From URNF01 sp045543675 (lineage in GTDB: Bacteria > Bacillota > Clostridia > Oscillospirales > Acutalibacteraceae): DNA of 5,807 nt. Below the pieces are notes generated by a model that had not been told where the DNA came from, did not search any database, and was given only the letters and a program-made list of their open reading frames with translations. The stretch's first letter is position 1, and every line of letters starts with the position of its first letter. This document shows positions 5,215 through 5,807 of the stretch, in pieces. The DNA lies in NCBI GenBank assembly GCA_045543675.1, contig JAZPXM010000039.1, positions 1 to 5,807 of the forward strand, written 5' to 3'. The translations under genes and the position numbers were made by a program.

Positions 5215-5676
5215 TTATGCACCCAGCGCTTTTAGCTTTTCTGCCATCTGCACTTCTGCCGCGGCGATAACACCGTCGCTTTCAATAACGATATCGCAAA
5301 TCAGCAAGACCAACTCTTTATACGCTTCCGCTAACTTCTCGTTGATGCGTTTCATATAGGTGTAGCCGTTTTCCAATCCGTCGGTAAACACCGTTTCAAT
5401 AGCATCTTTACAGTCCGCATAAATCGCACGCAGTTCTTCTGCCGTATACGAGAAGCCGAATATTTCGTTGATATATTTTACTTCATCGTGGACAATATTG
5501 CCGTCCACAGCGGTCAAACGCATGATCACGCTTACCATATCCGCAGAGTAGAACGCTTCCATTTCGCCGTTCTTTTCCTTATCCCAAAGGGACAGTTCTT
5601 CCAGCGCATCACAACCGATAATAAACTTTTCAAACTTCAATTTGAAACTTTCTGCATATCTTTTCAGTTTTTCCAT
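5215..5676 (-). CDS. TerB-like (tellurite resistance TerB / DjlA N-terminal fold) helical protein
   Basis: A 153-aa, apparently all-helical cytosolic protein without signal peptide or membrane helix. It carries two copies of the acidic motif typical of TerB-like domains: AVDGNIVHDE (56-65) and ESDGVIAAAE (132-141), each preceded by a hydrophobic helix (SVIMRLT; LVLLICDIV) and followed by an amphipathic one. In TerB and DjlA these paired acidic turns cluster and are thought to bind metal ions. The N-terminal 45 residues are a charged helical extension. Similarity to TerB does not imply tellurite resistance, since these domains occur in many contexts. The ATG at 5676 lies 3 nt after the stop of the hydrolase gene. 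Its ribosome binding site, GGGGAG (rc of 5688-5693), lies within the last hydrolase codons with a rather long 11-nt spacing, suggesting coupling. The role here is unknown. Confidence 0.68.
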   Translation of the reverse strand: MEKLKRYAESFKLKFEKFIIGCDALEELSLWDKEKNGEMEAFYSADMVSVIMRLTAVDGNIVHDEVKYINEIFGFSYTAEELRAIYADCKDAIETVFTDGLENGYTYMKRINEKLAEAYKELVLLICDIVIESDGVIAAAEVQMAEKLKALGA

Positions 5677-5679
5677 ACG

Positions 5680-5807
5680 TTACATTTCTCCCCTTTTATG
5701 CGATAGCAACCATTGCATCAGTGTATCGGTATATCCATATTGCCATACATTATGGCCTACACCGTCCATACGCGTATAGGTCACGTCACGCCCATGTTGT
5801 TTCAATC
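5680..5807 (-). CDS. Alpha/beta hydrolase (esterase/peptidase-like), C-terminal 41 residues only
   Basis: Partial gene entering from the right edge of the window, with its stop TAA at 5682-5680. The frame reads LKQHGRDVTYTRMDGVGHNV, then WQYGYTDTLMQWLLSHKRGEM. This matches the end of alpha/beta hydrolases of the PHB-depolymerase/prolyl-oligopeptidase-like group: a strand (DVTYTRM), the catalytic histidine in GVGHNVW, a helix with a tyrosine/aspartate turn, then the terminal (L/M)xxWLLSHKR helix. The nucleophile serine and the acid lie outside the window, so substrate and export cannot be judged. Only 3 nt separate it from the TerB-like gene, placing it first among the visible members of the - strand operon. 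It is easily missed because no start codon lies in the window. Confidence 0.75.
   Translation of the reverse strand, partial: LKQHGRDVTYTRMDGVGHNVWQYGYTDTLMQWLLSHKRGEM
5688..5693 (-). promoter_or_regulatory. Ribosome binding site of the TerB-like gene, inside the hydrolase 3' end
   Basis: GGGGAG on the - strand within the last codons of the hydrolase gene, 11 nt before the ATG at 5676. The spacing is long for this class of site. An in-frame ATG-TAA (5685-5680), which is the hydrolase end, lies between the site and the start. Ribosomes finishing the hydrolase would stop right at the next start. Confidence 0.55.

Noticed and set aside
5214..5222. GTG at 5222 as start of the 134-aa gene
   Set aside because: It would add only three residues, lies inside the previous gene and has no suitable ribosome binding site; MKLIVCLDD is a more natural N-terminus.
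4882..5270. Two overlapping + strand open frames with cysteine-rich translations
   Set aside because: They are antisense to the 134-aa gene and the start of the TerB-like end. They overlap each other in different frames and have no supported start.
3928..5676. Toxin-immunity or anti-phage system made of nuclease plus neighbours
   Set aside because: The nuclease has a lipoprotein signal and a standard scavenging-type core, with no toxin delivery domain, repeat array or mobile-element hallmark around it. The idea is not supported by the sequence alone.
5680..5685. ATG-TAA start-stop pair just before the TerB-like gene
   Set aside because: It looks like a minimal regulatory ORF, but it is simply the last codon and stop of the upstream hydrolase frame.

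Overview
The window looks like chromosomal DNA from an anaerobic Clostridia-type Firmicute, probably an Oscillospiraceae/Lachnospiraceae-like gut bacterium. This is inferred from strong GGAGG-type ribosome binding sites, a TTG start, moderate GC content, and protein subfamilies that I associate with Clostridia (zinc-ribbon PlsC-like acyltransferase, NRCH-type nuclease lipoprotein, MKLIVCLDD small protein). No species call is possible from the sequence alone.

Layout, left to right. Positions 1-141 hold the right end of an IS3-family insertion sequence: the last 25 codons of the transposase (+ strand) and a probable right terminal inverted repeat. About 20 bp beyond it, on the - strand, is the stop codon of a complete AEC-family (auxin efflux carrier-like) permease (161-1105). 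A 136-bp divergent intergenic region (1106-1241) carries plausible sigma-A promoters in both directions. It leads to a + strand lysophospholipid acyltransferase-like protein with a C-terminal zinc ribbon and a conserved tail (1242-2513, TTG start). A perfect 10-bp-stem hairpin flanked by A and T tracts (2512-2546) is a bidirectional terminator between this gene and the convergent cluster on its right.

The rest (2548-5807) is one tightly packed - strand run, read right to left. It starts with the C-terminal end of an alpha/beta hydrolase that enters from beyond the window (5680-5807), followed by a TerB-like helical protein (5215-5676), an uncharacterised 134-aa protein (4809-5213), a secreted lipoprotein nuclease of the DNA/RNA non-specific endonuclease family (3928-4815), and an 11-TM sodium-dependent NSS (LeuT-like) transporter (2548-3903). 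Gaps are 3 nt, 1 nt, a 7-nt overlap and 24 nt, so the five genes are very probably cotranscribed, with the promoter outside the window. A surface nuclease next to a sodium-coupled solute importer would fit nutrient scavenging, but this is inference. The TerB-like and 134-aa proteins have no function I can assign.

No CRISPR array, tRNA, rRNA or recognisable riboswitch was seen, and no intergenic stretch exceeds 300 bp. The least explained part is the hydrolase / TerB-like / 134-aa / nuclease module. I found nothing that clearly amounts to a new defence or mobile system.
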